From assembly GCA_032158295.1 (NCBI GenBank), contig CM063257.1, positions 16,522,332 to 16,586,331 of the forward strand: 64,000 nt of DNA, given 5' to 3'. Below the pieces are notes generated by a model, which saw only the letters and a list, made by a program, of their open reading frames with translations, had not been told where the DNA came from and did not search any database. Position numbers and translations under genes: made by a program. The DNA comes from Pycnopodia helianthoides. Its lineage: Eukaryota; Echinodermata; Asteroidea; Forcipulatida; Asteriidae. Positions 23,631 through 38,600 of this stretch are shown one piece after another; position 1 is the first letter of the stretch, and every line of letters starts with the position of its first letter.

Positions 23631-26600
23631 GTAAAATTGCCCAGTGTGTTTTTTCCTCATGAATGTAATTAATTGAGTTGGCACTTATACTGTTATACCT
23701 CATTCATAAATACCTCGGAGAGTGTATCCATTCTGATTGGTGGAGAGCATGTCACGTTGGCGCGAAAGGTTACACGAAGGTGCTAATTTACGTGAGACGC
23801 AATCAACACATACTGGTATTCAATCTAAAAACATGTTGTGTTATGACGCGCGCGTACGCACAACTGTTGAGCGTGTCATGTATATCCTTCGCGAAACAGG
23901 GCTCGAGGACGTGACAGGAAATGAAAGTTAACAGAAAAGTTGAGATTTTCCAACAATATTACGCTTTTTAACAAAAAAGGCATTTATGAATGGGAATAAA
24001 AGAGTAGTGACTTGGTCTTAACCGGCCGTTTAAAACCTTGCAGGGCTCGGTCCTTTATCACACGGCCACGACCCTGCCGGTTTTAAACGGCCGGTTAAGA
24101 CCGCGTCACTACCCTTTTATTCCCTTATTAAAGGTGTTTTATCGCAAGAACAACTCTTAATAAGTATAAGGAACACCTCCAAACAGTAAAATTTCATGAG
24201 ATTTGATAGTTGCGATAATCGTAACCCTCCATCCTCCCGACGGTCGGAGACCGGAGGGTTACGAGTCATGCAGTGCAAAAAAGTGGCGAAATAAAAATTT
24301 CGACTATTTTGGTCAGACTAGTCACCAGATTTGCCCAATTTTTACCACTTTCAAAAAACATGACACACATTCTAAGAACATGGATTTGATCTTCAAGGTA
24401 TAATGAAACAATTCATAACACTCTAAACATCGATGAAAAATTATTTGAAGAAAAAACGAACAAAAACTTACCAGAAACTGACCGAAATGTCCATGGACCG
24501 CACTTCCCCTACATCAACCAATCAGCGTAAACCAAACCGTTGTGTAGGCGTGGCGATCGTCTCGTGTGCGACTGTGCGTGCACGCAGTTAATGTATTTAA
24601 CGGATTTGCGCTATTTGCAGTTTGCGCTGATTAATTGCAGGAACAGCTTTCCAGAATGCGCGCTCAATCTGTAAATATTTCCTCGTAAATATCCTGTGAT
24701 TGTGCAACTCAACAAAATGCGCTCAACGACAAGTTTGCTTACGCTGATTGGTCGAGATGTTGCTAGGTCACGAATCGCGAGGTTCGAAAACCGGACCTGA
24801 GATTGTCTACGCATCATGAAAATTTCGCTCAGTCTCTGGTAAGTTTTTGTCTTTTTTTCTTTAAATATTTTCTCAATGATGTTTTGAGTAATACGAATGG
24901 ATTCATGACACATTGATGATCACATCCATGTTTTTAGAATGTGTGTCATGTTTTTTTAAAGTGGTAAAAATTTGGTAAATCTGGTGACTAGTCTGACCAA
25001 AATAGTCGAAATTTTATTTCGCCACTTTTTTGCACTGCATGACTCGTAACCCTCCGGTCTCCGACCGTCGGGAGGATGGAGGGTTACGATTATCGCAACT
25101 AGAGATTTGAAGGCAACGTGTTCCTACATTCTAGGGACTACATTCTGATCTTCTTGTCAGGCATTTTTTCAAGGCACGACAAGCCTTCTCCAGGATTCCT
25201 TTCCAGGGAGTGCAACCTAGGCTACCTAGTCATAGCCTTGGCTAGCTGGCGTTGATGAGGTTCGTTCCGCTATCGTCTCCATAAACCTAAATTCATAGTC
25301 ATACATGTAGGTCATCATATGTACACAAAAATCCTATTCAAAACTTTTTGCCCTTCATGTTTGCATGCCCACAGTTCTTTTTTGAAACCAGATAGGCCTA
25401 TCCCAAAAATTAGGCTCTATGTCGTGTTCTTTGTGCTCTCATTGAGCCTTGCTTGGGTCCAGGAAATCTACTCCGTATAATAAAAATGCGAAAACTTATT
25501 ACATGTAGTTATCACCGTTATTCAGAATTCTTGCCTTTTGTTTCGGTAAGAAATTTGGCTGCTTCCACAGGTAGGCTAATCAATGGTATACAAAATGTAT
25601 GCTACGGGCAATGCTGGTCCAGGACAACCAACAGTTCATGATTTTATGAAAGTGGCTGCTTGCAATCAACATGAACCATTTGTGAACTGTTGGTTGTCGT
25701 GGGCCAGTGTTGCACACAGCAGATCATTGATTACCTATGAAAATTGTTATCGATCAACATCTGTATGTAGGCAAGAATTTTGATCTTAACGGTGAGAATT
25801 CAATTTCAAAATTCTTTGTGTCCGTATTGTTGACGCTTTTTGCTTGGTCCACAAATAACAGTAAAAACGTATCCATGGGTTAGGCCTACATAGGCCTAAA
25901 ATTCCAGAAAATAAACTGCAGGTCAACGTCTGTTGTAAAGATACGGATTGACGTGTGAGCGCGTGTGCATACAAGCGTGAAATGCCTCTCCACTCCGATT
26001 GACTTTCACGTCAACTGAAGCAGGCCAATTCGTAGTTTTGTACGGTATCAATATTACATTTTACAGTAAACACGTATACATGTGCACAGTAAAAATGTGT
26101 TGACACTGCACTTGTTGATGACTAAAAATTAGTGATAATCGATACCAACCAATGCAATGCTGTGAGCTGAAGCGGGAACGATGATGAACTTGCTGCGATT
26201 ATTGTAGTGCTCGTGCGCTCAAGTTTTCAAATTACAGAGTCAGTACAGGAAGTTGCAAATCAGAGACTTCAATTTCCATTTTTAAAAGTAATGTTTTTTT
26301 CAAAAACAATGTTGCTCACTCAAAGATATTGTTTGTTTTCCTTTTAAAACCAGTTTTGTATCATAGGTCAGCCCTTTAGCCCACCTTGTTTTAGGGCTGT
26401 TATGTCTCTCTTTGAACAACAGTCTTCTTTTAACATCAGTACATTATGCACACGTGTACATTATGTCATCAAAAATACCTCAAGTTGGTAGTCAACAACC
26501 CCAGGTCACAATTGGGCAACATTTTTACATTGTCACTTTCTGGGGGCTCTGGCCTACAACACATATGAGCTTGACGCTCTGTTTTCTCCTTATTTGTTGG

Positions 26601-29600
26601 CGTGCACCCCTATGTGCTGCATACGGCCCCTGCACAGGACAACTACTTGTTGACTAGAATTAGTGTAATAATCGATACCAAAATACCTTGACCTACATGT
26701 AGGCCTTGCGCTTAAGCTTTTTGTGAAGTAGCCCGCCGGGCCAGTAAACTGTGCATTTTACTTGCCCCCAGGAAGTTCTAGTAGCCCAGATATAAACAGG
26801 AGTTGCCTAGTATATAAATGTTATGTTCTGATGTGTTTATGATTAATGATCAAATGAAGTCTTTATATTCACACACTCAATAACGATTAACACATTTTAT
26901 ACATTCATTATTTACATTTGAATTTTGAAAAGGAAGAAATGAGCATTTTAAACAACATAGGTTGCACAGTTTTATAGTAGCCCACAGGGCAAGTTGAGAA
27001 GTGGTGTTTACTAGCCCATAGCATTTTTTACTAGACAATGTACGCCGGGCTAGTGTTAAGGGCAAGCCCTGCTTGACTATGACGACACAGCCCCTTTAGA
27101 TAGTAGGCCTAGATACATCACTGTGTAAATTGAAAACCACTCTACAAACAAATAAACAAATAAACAAACAAACAAAAACCCTTGACAAATCAGAACAGAA
27201 TCCAGTCCCCTGACAATGTAGGCCTACCTGTTCTGTTTTGGTTTGTTTAAACTTACATGTACAGGGAGGGTCATATGTACCTGTTGGTAATTACTCCAAA
27301 AGTTAATGACCATTTCAGGGGGGAAAATCCACAAGACTGTAAGGCTTGTAGAGCTCAACATTTTTACTGGACCAGAACATTTGTTACAAGACCAGAACCA
27401 AAATTAGAAAGTACATTAGTGTCACAATTAAGCTGTTCTTATTTGAACAAACACTCGGAGAAGATTTATCTCATTTGTCTTTATGACCTTGAGTCAAACT
27501 TTCATACTCAGCAGAATTGAAAGAAAAGATGAGGTATTAATATTTGAAAACAGAAGACCGCCGGACTTGTCCGGTCTTTTAAGTTTACTGGGCCTGAGGT
27601 CCAGTGGTAATTTTGAGCCCTGCATTTGTAAAAACTTACATTGCTTGGTTTAGAAGCACTGCAGCTGTTGATAGTGTCTAACATATAGAGAAACGATTTC
27701 CCTCTAAAAGGAATGTGGTTTGAGAGAAAGTGATTCAAAAAAAGTTCACTCTGAGCCAAACGTTTCATCAGTTCCTGAATTGTGTATTCCGATTATCAAT
27801 CCAGATTATTTTTCTTCTTGTGTGGACATAACCGAGCTCCATTTTCAATTTGCAAAAAGGGCACTTCTAATTGGAAAATCTCAAAGTCTATGGGAAATTT
27901 TAAGGGGCACCAAGGCCAAGACCAGGGGCAACAGAGGCCAAGACCAGGGGCAACAGAGGCCAAGACCAGGGGCAACAGAGGCCAAGACCAGGAGCAACAG
28001 AGGCCAAGACCAGGGGCAACAGAGGCCAAGACCAGGAGCAACAGAGGCCAAGACCAGGAGCAACAGAGGCCAAGACCAGGGGCAACAGAGGCCAAGACCA
28101 GGAGCAACAGAGGCCAAGACCAGGGGCAACAGAGGCCAAGACCAGGGGCAACAGAGGCCAAGACCAGGAGCAACAGAGGCCAAGACCAGGAGCAACAGAG
28201 GCCAAGACCAGGGGCAACAGAGGCCAAGACCAGGGGCAACAGAGGCCAAGACCAGGAGCAACAGAGGCCAAGACCAGGAGCAACAGAGGCCAAGACCAGG
28301 GGCAACAGAGGCCAAGACCAGGGGCAACAGAGGCCAAGACTAGGAGCAACAGAGGCCAAGACCAGGAGCAACAGAGGCCAAGACCAGGGGCAACAGAGGC
28401 CAAGACCAGGGGCAACAGAGGCCAAGACCAGGAGCAACAGAGGCCAAGACCAGGGGCAATAGAGGCCGTGGCTTCCATGTAATTCCAGGCCTCAGGCTTG
28501 ATCTGGGTGTCACAAAGCCCTCTGTATTTTTTCCTGCAAGGTACATTGCAGAGAGCTACGCTTTTAAACTATGAGACCTAGATTCCTTTACATAGCACTA
28601 TGCAGGTTTAAAGTCACCTGGAAATAGAATTTTTTTTTTTTTTTTTTTAACATAAGAGATGTATATTAACAATAAAACAATTTTTTGAGTAATTGTTTGT
28701 GAGGATTTATATGTGAAAAAAAATAGATAAAGTTGTTCGGGGGTGACTCCGCCCATCCCCTTTTGTGACGTCAATCAAGGCAGACTTCACCTCGATCGAA
28801 CATCGACCCCCCTCGAATTTGCTTGCGTTTACGTTGTAAACACATGTGCTAGTAGGTCCCAGTAGTGATCTTGTACGTTTCGAAAAAGGGGGTTTTTCTT
28901 GCATTTTCCGGCCATGTCGACCAGGTGTATTGCTGCTGTATGCAGTTTTAAAACAACTAATGATGGGGTCAGTTTCCTGCAGATCCCAAGTATAAGCGGT
29001 TGTGGGCCGCGAAAGTCAGACTAACGACGTCGTTTTCGGCGCGATGGGCCATCTCTATACGCTAGCTAGTACATGTACATACTGTGATGTGCGTGAGACG
29101 TCCGCATACGCACAACATTTTTTTTCTTCAAATATCGTGCCTTGATTGGCGTCATGAACAGCGCCACCATGTGTCAAGGTAAAGGGGGGCCTACTCTTAA
29201 ATTTGTAATTAAAATAGAAACTGATTTTTAAAAACCTTAGTTAACTGTTTATTCACATTCTGGCACTCATCAAAATACATAATGACAAAAGCTTTGTTTT
29301 TACACAATACCACTGCCAGGTGCCTTCAAGGTGCTGTGGCGCAATATGCAGCCAATCAAATTAGGAATACTGGGGAGAACCCCCTGTGAAAACAATATTT
29401 TATGTACCGCACTTATTAAATGTATGTAGATTCCTGTCAGTTGAATTTGACACCTCTTGTGTCAATATTTAACCCACTGTTCTGACACTCGACAATTTTT
29501 ACTAGAGCCTCACGAAATAGAACATACATGTACATGTATTCTGCTATCGTACTCATACACCTGTACATGTTCATTCAGTATTTGTATTTAAATTACTAAA

Positions 29601-32600
29601 AAAGCTCTGTGTTTACAAGTTCTGATCTTCACAATGCAACAGTACAATGCATTGCAAGTTTGGGTGAGGTTACGTACGCCCCACATACAAAGCATGACCT
29701 AGTGAGAATTTATAATTGGAATAAAAAATCAATAACGCATGGTATTTAGTCACATTGGAAACAAACCAAAAACGAGGGTGGTGTGTACACCAGCAGCTGC
29801 AACCAATAGTAGAGGAGATGGTTAATCCTTCCTCCATGGTTAATCAGTGCACAGACATTCAATAACAACAGCATCATGGGCACAAAAGAATATGGAAATA
29901 ATTATACACAAAACAATGCAGAGTGACAAATACCATTTAGCAATTGGGCGAGTTGCATTTATGAATATCAGGGCTGTTTGGTTGGAGTTGGTCAACACCC
30001 AGTATTTAGACAAATGTTAGAGACGATTGTGCTGCTTTATGTATTGATATTACTTATGAATTGACTGAGCAATCGGTAGTTTGAACTGTGGTCTCGTGGG
30101 TTATTCTGTGGCTTCACAGCGTCATAGAGTTTTGTGGCATCCTTCCGTCCGTCCTGTCTTTTTGGAGCGCACAGAGTGTACACGTTAAGAGGAGCTTTGT
30201 ACAATGCCAACATCACTGAGTGGAATTTACTGGATGGTTGAAGCTTTTCGTGGTGTGGATAACATAAAGTAAACTTGTATTTTGCCTAAACCTGCGGTCC
30301 TCCAGCACCAGTGGTACCTCAGGCCTACAAGTAGCTCAGTAAGCAGTCCAGGGGACGATTTCACAAAGAGATCTAAGACTGTCTTATCTGAAGTTAGGAC
30401 CAGTAACTGGTCTTAAGACTACCGGTAGTCCTATCTCTTAGCATTGCCTACATTAGGACTGGTCCTAAGTTAGGAAGAGTTTTGTGAAATCGACCCCAGC
30501 ACTCTCCCGAAGACGAGCAGAGTACACTGTTTGAAATGTCGATAACAAACTAACGCCTGTTCTTCCAGCCAGCACTTCTTCCAAAAGAAATATTACACCT
30601 GACTGCAATGTAAATCACAAGACCTTTTTCTGGTCGGTTGATATTGTACGAGATTAGAATCACACCTTGGTCTACAGTACTTAGCTTGCGATCTTGCTGT
30701 AGTGTTCAGCTGCCGACAGTTTGTTCGAAAGACTTTGTTGGTGGAAGGTATTTTTAAACCGAAGGTTGTAAGCTGAGTCATTACACGAGTAGCCATCTGA
30801 ATCACTTGCACAGAGAAATTACTTCATCTTCTTCTTCCTTTTGAGTGCAGCCTTCAATGATTGAAGATAAACACACTTCCAGACACACCGGGGCGAACCC
30901 CTTCTCTTAGCGATAAGTGTGTACTGGGGTCTTCTTGGTGCATTGATGATAGTTTGTATGTACAACACACGGACTTACGGCTTTACGTCCCATCCGAAGG
31001 ATGCAGCAATAATGGTTAAGTGTCTTGCTTAAAGGACACAAGTGTCACAACCGGGACTCGAACCCACACTCTGCTGATCAGAAACACCAGAGCTTGAGCC
31101 CGTGCTCTTTCCGCTCGGCCACAACACGCCACTTTGATCCATTATAAGTGTGTAGTGTGAGATTCTGACATTCCTTTATTACGCTATAAAACTATCAATT
31201 TACAAACGAAACAAAACAAAACCTACTGACTGTTCGCAAACTTGTCTCGTCCACTAACCCTTCTCACTCTCAAATCTTGATGCGTCATCTACATGTACGT
31301 GAACACCCTCAACCCGGATTCATCTGCTGCAAATGTTGGCCCTCTATTGATGGAATTGTCACGCCATGTTGAATGCATGGGTAACAAGCATTCGATATTG
31401 GAAGAAACTCTTGTGCCAAGACTGCAGTTTTGTGGACAGTGAAGTTTGTGGAATCCCAAAGTGATCCAAGAGTGATATGATAATTATGCTAAGCCAACAG
31501 AGAAAAGTTGTTCACTTCAAAGGTAAATTAATATTTAATGCTCAGAGGAGGCAAGTTGTCAGCAGACGTGCTTCCACAATTTACCCGTTGTCTTGACCAC
31601 ATTGTTACACACTGGTCAGCTCATATGCAGGGCTCGAATTTGGGGGAAAAATCCACAAGACCAGAGGACTTGTATCTCAAAATGTTTACTGGGCCAGAAA
31701 TAATTTTACAAGACCAGATTCAAACTGAGAAAAGACTTCCTTGCACAGTTTAGCTTGCATTTAATTGAACAAGCACTAAGACATATAAGAGAAGATTTAC
31801 CTCATTTGTCTTTAAGGGTGTTTTAAAAGCATATTTCAAATCATTACTCAAAGTCAACATTTGAACATAAGTTGTTTCTGTTCAAGATATTATAGAGTGA
31901 GGTACATGAATTGTATTTGAACTGAAAACACAAGACCACCGGACTTGTCCGGTCATGAGTTTACTGGCCCAACGCTAAAATCACTGGCCTCGGGCCTGCG
32001 GTCCAGTGTCAAATTTGAGCCCTGATATGCCATAAGACCGTAAGCTGGACCATGCCGCACGTCCTAGAGGGGGTGTCAATCAACATGGGACAGTGGTTTG
32101 GTTAGAAAGGGCAGGACAAAACTCTGCCAGCATCTTTTGAGTACAAAATCGGTCTGTCAGTTAATTGTCTGTCCATTGTCAATGGTAGATGAACCAAATT
32201 GTAATTTATTTTTAAATATTAAGCAAACAATAATAGGCTGAGATTTACCCAGGCAATACCTGGACACATAAACAACACACTTAGGCATATTATGTTGACA
32301 ATTAGGACGAAGGACGAAGCAATAATAATAATAATAATAATGATTACATTTATATAGCGCTTTATACTAAATAAGTTTCTAAGCGCTTCACAAAGTAAAT
32401 ATAAACGATTAAGTAAGCAAACGGGAAAATTAAAGCTAGAAATATACAATAATAATACAAAAGGTACACGAAATATACAATATAACAGGCTATTTAGAAG
32501 AGACAAATATCATTAGACTATGTGAAAAATTATTGTAATCTCATTGGCACTGATGGAAACCATTGAAAAGATTGGTTTTTTAATTGTGTTTTGAAACTGC

Positions 32601-35600
32601 CAATTGTCTGAGCATTCTGGATGTAGGAGGGGAGACTGTTCCATAATGTGGGGGCACATACTGAGAAGGCTCTATCGCCGTATCGTGTGTTGGTACGGGG
32701 ACCTGGTGCAAACTGGGATGACGATGAAGATCTAAGGTTAATAATGGTTAACACAAGTGTAAAGAACGGGACTCGAACCCACACTCTGCTGATCAGAGAC
32801 ACCAGAAGTTGAGTCGGGCTTGACCGCTCGGCCACGACACATGTAAGCGTGCCAACGCCATCAGTCAGTAGGCCAAGTAGAAAAGAATACCAGTTGATAG
32901 TCCAGGTTTTTTCAAAAAGAGGAGAATGAGGGCCTTTTTATTTTTAATTTTGTATTTCTTTCGAAAGGTGGCCGCCGAGCATTTTAATTCAAACTGGCCA
33001 CCAATTCTTCAGTTTAATGTCACCACATACCTTCTGTAGTTACAAGTTCTAAAATATTGGTCAGTTTAATGAAAAATACACAGAAAATGTGTCTTTTTGA
33101 AGAAGAAAAAAGTAAAATAAAAAATAATAATAAAAAGGATGCGGCCTCAAAAAAGGATGAGAGAGGGGACGATCAAATGTTTTTTTATTTTTATTTTTGG
33201 CTGTAGTTTTCGTTGACGCATTTCTGGCTTTGCTCTCAGTCGCGCCAGGAGTGTCGAGTCTGACAGACATGGCATGTAATGTTCACTGTTAATTATTATT
33301 ATGAGCATAGAGGAAAGAGTGACTGGTAGCCTTGTGCACATTATGTACATTATGTACTAAACCTTACTGTACACAATTGTAGCTCTTCAATCACAAGCAT
33401 GACTAAACTCCTCACTGTGTTTGCACTGTGCGATCATCCGTGTTAATTTTGCTGCCTAGTGAGTTAGCACTACAAAACCCCTTGTTGAGTTAAGCAGGAT
33501 TTGAAATCACCATGTTGTTATTGTTGTGTGTGGAGATGCCTTTACTCAAGGGAGCAGGCTGTTTTTCTTAAATAATAATGTTTAAAAAACTTGTTAGCAG
33601 ATTTAAAGTGGAGGTTTGAAATGAAGAATTTCGTAGGAAAGTAATGTCCGAATGGATGTCTTCGGCAATGGCTATGGTCGGATTGCTGAAAAGTGAATTC
33701 TTCATTGTTATCAATATTTGTATAATATTTGGTTTGCGGTAACAAACCGAATATATTATATTGATACCTCACCATGCAATGCCTCAAAAACCATTGTTAT
33801 CGTTACAGTTTTTAAAAGTCTTAAATTGAAACATCCATAATTAAGGCCTTAAAAAAGGTATTCAATTCAGTTATTTGGATGAAGCGTGTATTGAATTTCC
33901 CATGAGCTGATGAAGGGGAACCAAATAAAGTTGATGTAAAGAATTAGCCTAAAATTTGAGCAGTTGTACATCTCTCCTGCTTTATTCACTTATTTTGGGT
34001 CTTGAATTTGGTTACAGTGTAGCATTAAAAATGTCTTTAAAAGGAGTAAATTTTACATTTTAAAGGCCCTGTACACTATTGGTAAGATCGAAAAACACAA
34101 TGTTCACAGATTCACACATAACTTACATGATTTAAAGTAAGTAATGGTAGAAAGGGTTCCTTAAAATATTTCTGCTTAAAATGCTATCGTTTCTGAGAAA
34201 CGAGTAAAACAATAGTTATTATCGCGCGCGATAATTAAAAAAAAACAGAAAACACATAAGATCTCTTTTCACTATTTTCTCGTGACCTCGATGACCAATT
34301 GAGCTCAAGCTTTCACAGGTTTGTTTGTTCATGTTTAATCACACAAAATGTGGACACTGATTTTGAGCTGTTACCAAAAGTGTACATTACCTTTAAGGTG
34401 TGCAGATACCCTGTTTTAAAACGGCCGTTTAAAGGAACAATTACAGAATTGGTTTTTGCTAACAAAACAGTTGCTGGTAGTGTAAGCACTTTATGTAATC
34501 CACCATATAGGGGGCCCTACCTGTACATAAGCTGACAAACCTGTAGAAGTTTGAGATCGTTCGGCCATCTGGGTCACGAGAAAATAGTGCAAAACCGATT
34601 ACACATTCTCATGAAATCATATAGATTCAACAAATGAATAAAACGCTCACTGAGCGAAAAATTAGTTTATTCATTTCTCATCAAATATGGCATTTCAGAC
34701 AGAAATATTTCAAGGGATGTTTTCTACTATCGTAATCATTAGACCGTGTAAGTTTTATGTAAATCTGTGATCAAAAGTATATTTTACAAGTTTTTTTCTT
34801 ACCAATTATGTAATGTTTACATTTTAAGGTGTGCAGATTCCCTGTTTAAACGACCGACCGTTTGAGACTAAGTCACCACTCTTTTATTTCCATATTACTT
34901 ATAGACCATGTGAATGTTGTTTACAATAAGTGTGACCTTGTACATTCTTTGAGTATTCTGGCAGGCAAGATACTACACTGGTCCTATGGGAAAGTTGACA
35001 TTTTGTGTCATAATTTCCACATAAAACCAAGAGTTATGAAAGTAAAAGCTGGACAAGTTTTTAGATGTGCCCCCTTTTTTACATATCAAAAGTTGATCAG
35101 AATTAGACAGTGCAATCTCCATAAAATATAAGATTTTATGCTTGCTTCCATTGAGCTGTGTACAAATCGTGCCTGCAGGAAGTCCAGGATCTGTGGCTCT
35201 TTTGTAAACATGTGATGTCACAGGTCACATTGTCTATACATTTATATGTAAATGCCCCTTTGTATAAAAGCAAATAGGCCTTATATTGGAAGATCTGTAG
35301 ACATTTTCTGTAAATGTTCAATTCCTGTCACGTCCTTGGGCTCTGTTTCGACAAAGTTCAAATTGCACAATTGACAAAATATATTTTTTTCTTTTTCAGA
35401 TGATCAGTTTTTCTTCAGTCATGCTCCCAGGATGCCTGAAGATGACATCATCATGTCAGAGGTCGCCATCCTCACAGGTACAGGGACTTGTTGATTAGGA
35501 ACTGTTAAAGGCAAAGTATGCCTTTGGTTTTTGGAACCATTTCCATTGTTTTAATCCTACAGTATACACCTACAATCAAACTAACCTGTGAAAGTTTCAC

Positions 35601-38600
35601 TTCAAAAGGTGGTAGCGTTTTTTAGATATTGCCGATTATCTGGAGCGGTTATGTCTACGCAGAAAGGAGAGTCTGTAATTGAAATACACAATCTGAGAAA
35701 CGTCTCATACAGAAACGTTTCTCAGATTAGAATATTTTATGACTGGAGTTTTAATACACTAGTTGCATATGACGTCACAAGCCCGAAACAGCTATAAATA
35801 CACTTCTATAGTTAGTTTGTTTGGCTGCCAACGCTGAGGTCAAACAATGCGTGTACGTGTCCGAGCACAACTCTCAGCCAATGATAAGTCTTCATTGACC
35901 ACAGTGAGGGCGCTGTTTCGGGCTTGTGACGTCATATGCAACAGGTATATTAAAACTCCAGTCATATATAATTGATTACAAGAGAAGTAAATACATTCAT
36001 TTCTATAGTAGTTTGTTTTAAAGAGAGGGTAGGGTATACCTTTGGTAATTACTCCAAAAATCAACGGCCATAAAACTTACTTGGTAAGAAGCACTGCAGC
36101 TGTTGATAGCAAATAATATTTGGAGAAACAATTCCCTTCCAAGGAATGTGGTTTAAGAGAGAGGAATTCAAAGATATTTTAAAATCTGAGAAAGGACGTT
36201 GTTATTAATGTTACGTTCCCAAGATTGATTGTAATTATTCCTTTCTAGGGGGGCGGGACCAGCATGGCCGACCAATCATCACCTTCCCTGCAAAGTATCA
36301 TGGGATACTAGAGTCAAAGGTCAAAGCAAGTGGAATGGATATTTTACTAAGATATTACATCGATATCACACGGTGAGTTCCTGTACAATAATGGACATTA
36401 TGCATTTACCAACTCAGGCTTTTAAAGAGGTTGGGCCACGCTAGAGGTCACTCTTAAAATTTTTTTTTACATCCCTAAATACACCTATATCTACCAAGAA
36501 AACACTGTGACAGAGTTATAGAACGAATGGGTATTCGTTTACAACGCAGTTTCCAAGCCTCTTTTCACCCCTGCCTTCAGGCAAAATCGGAACAACAGCA
36601 GTCGGTACCAGAAAGCTGTCTCAAAAAATTCAAAAGATTAGTGACGTCTCAGTACGTACCCCTCTGTCAAACGGCTGTTTGTTGTTACTCATTGAGCATT
36701 GCTCAGTACAGACCATCCGGGCATTCAGTACGTATAGTGACATGCTTGTTTGCTGCCCTCATTTATAGGATTTTGATAAAATAATTTAGGCGGCGGGCTA
36801 GTGAACGGAGTAAAAACTCCCTGCAAATATCACTTCTTTTGTTAATGTAATCTTACAAAACATGCAACAAATTATAGAAAGCAGAAAACTAAAAAATAAC
36901 GTCAACGTCAATCACCATGGCCCATCTTCTTAAAAAAAACACATTACAATTTAAATACAGACACAGACAAAAGACTGATAAAATGAATGATCAATTTGAA
37001 TTGATTAAATAACCCTTCTGGTAACAGTGGTTCATTCCCTTTCAATCCCCAAAGAAAAGTAATTAATAGAATAAGCAAAACCAAGACTCATCAACCCTCC
37101 CCCCCCCCCCTTACAGCCCAAACCCTCCCCTCACCGATTAACTCTAGACTTACATTTCAATCTTTCATGTAGCACACTTTTTTCATAAAGCACATGTACT
37201 TAACATTGATAATTGTCAAAGACCAGTATCTGCACTGTATTCGACCCAACATACATGGTGTATGCATGACATAACAAACATGTGAAAGTTTAAGCTCAAT
37301 CGGTCATCGCAGTTACGAGAAAATAGTGAAAAACCCTCTTTTATGTTTTCACTGTTTTCAAACATCGTATTTTATCACCGTGATAAAGACTTATTGTTTC
37401 ACTCATTTCCTAAAAACTATTGCATTTCAAGCAAAACTTTTTCAGGGGAAGTTTTCCTCCATGACCATCTTTATACCATACGTTATGTGCAAATCTGTGA
37501 ACATTTATATTTTCAACCTTACCAATGTTGTACACACCCTTTAAAGGAACATTACAGAATTGGAAAGAAAAAAACTTGTAAAATATATTTTTGATCACAG
37601 ATTTACATAAAACTTACACGGTCTAATGATGATGATAGTAGAAAACATCCCTCGAAATATTTCTGTCTGAAATGCCATATTTGATAAGAAATGAATAAAC
37701 TAATTTTCCGATTGGAGTTTATCGCTCAGTGAGCGTTTTATTCATTTGTTGAATCTATATGATTTCATGCAAATGTGTAATCGGTTTTATCACTATTTTC
37801 TCTTTGATCGATCTCAAACTTCTACAGGTTTGTCAGTTTATGTATATCTACATGGTGGATTACATAAAGTGCTTACACTGCCAGCAACTGTTTTGTTAGC
37901 AAAAACCAATTCCTGTAATGTTCCTTTAAACACAGAATGGAAAACACTTAAACCATTTTAAGATTAGTCATGTATGAAGAAAATGGAAAAAAGGAAGAGG
38001 TCACAGGTAGTTAGGAAACAAGAGACCATCCTTGGACCAAGTAGACAATGATAGGAAGAGAAAGAGCAATGGGTTGAGTGACAGGGAGTGCTGAGGTGTT
38101 CTAAGCCCATCGTACAAAAAAGGGAATTCTAAGGAAAGGCCAAACAAATTTATTGGATCATCAAACATTAGTTAGGTGAGACTGTTGAATATGTAGGAAA
38201 CAGGTCGACTTGTACTCAAACCAACTCATACTCCAACCAAAGTGTTTTGGGTGTCATACAAAAAATTTACCCAAACCTCAATGTATGTATTAGTGTAATA
38301 GTATTGTGTCAGTGGCGTGTCGTGGCTAAGAGGGTAAGAACACCAGACTCAAGCTCTGGTGTTTCTGATCAGCAGAGTGTGGGTTCGAGTCCTGGCCGTG
38401 ACACTTGTGTCCTTAAACAAGACACTTAACCATTACTGCTGCGTCCTTTGGAAGGGACGTAAAGCCGTAGGTCCTGTGTGTTGTGTAATGTGTAAAAAGA
38501 ACCCAGTGCACTGGGTAAAGAGAAGGGGTTCGCCCCGGTGTTCCTGGTCAGATCGGCAGCATATTGGGCCGAAGCACTTTGTAAACCAGTATATGGTGCT

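Noticed and set aside
27900..28470. CRISPR array
   Set aside because: Units are contiguous with no spacers, and the sequence is eukaryotic.
27720..28546. Long open frames on both strands (Gly/Gln/Arg-rich and Leu/Trp/Ser-rich)
   Set aside because: A 22-base unit without stop keeps all frames open; there is no splice or start context and the flanks are a dispersed repeat.
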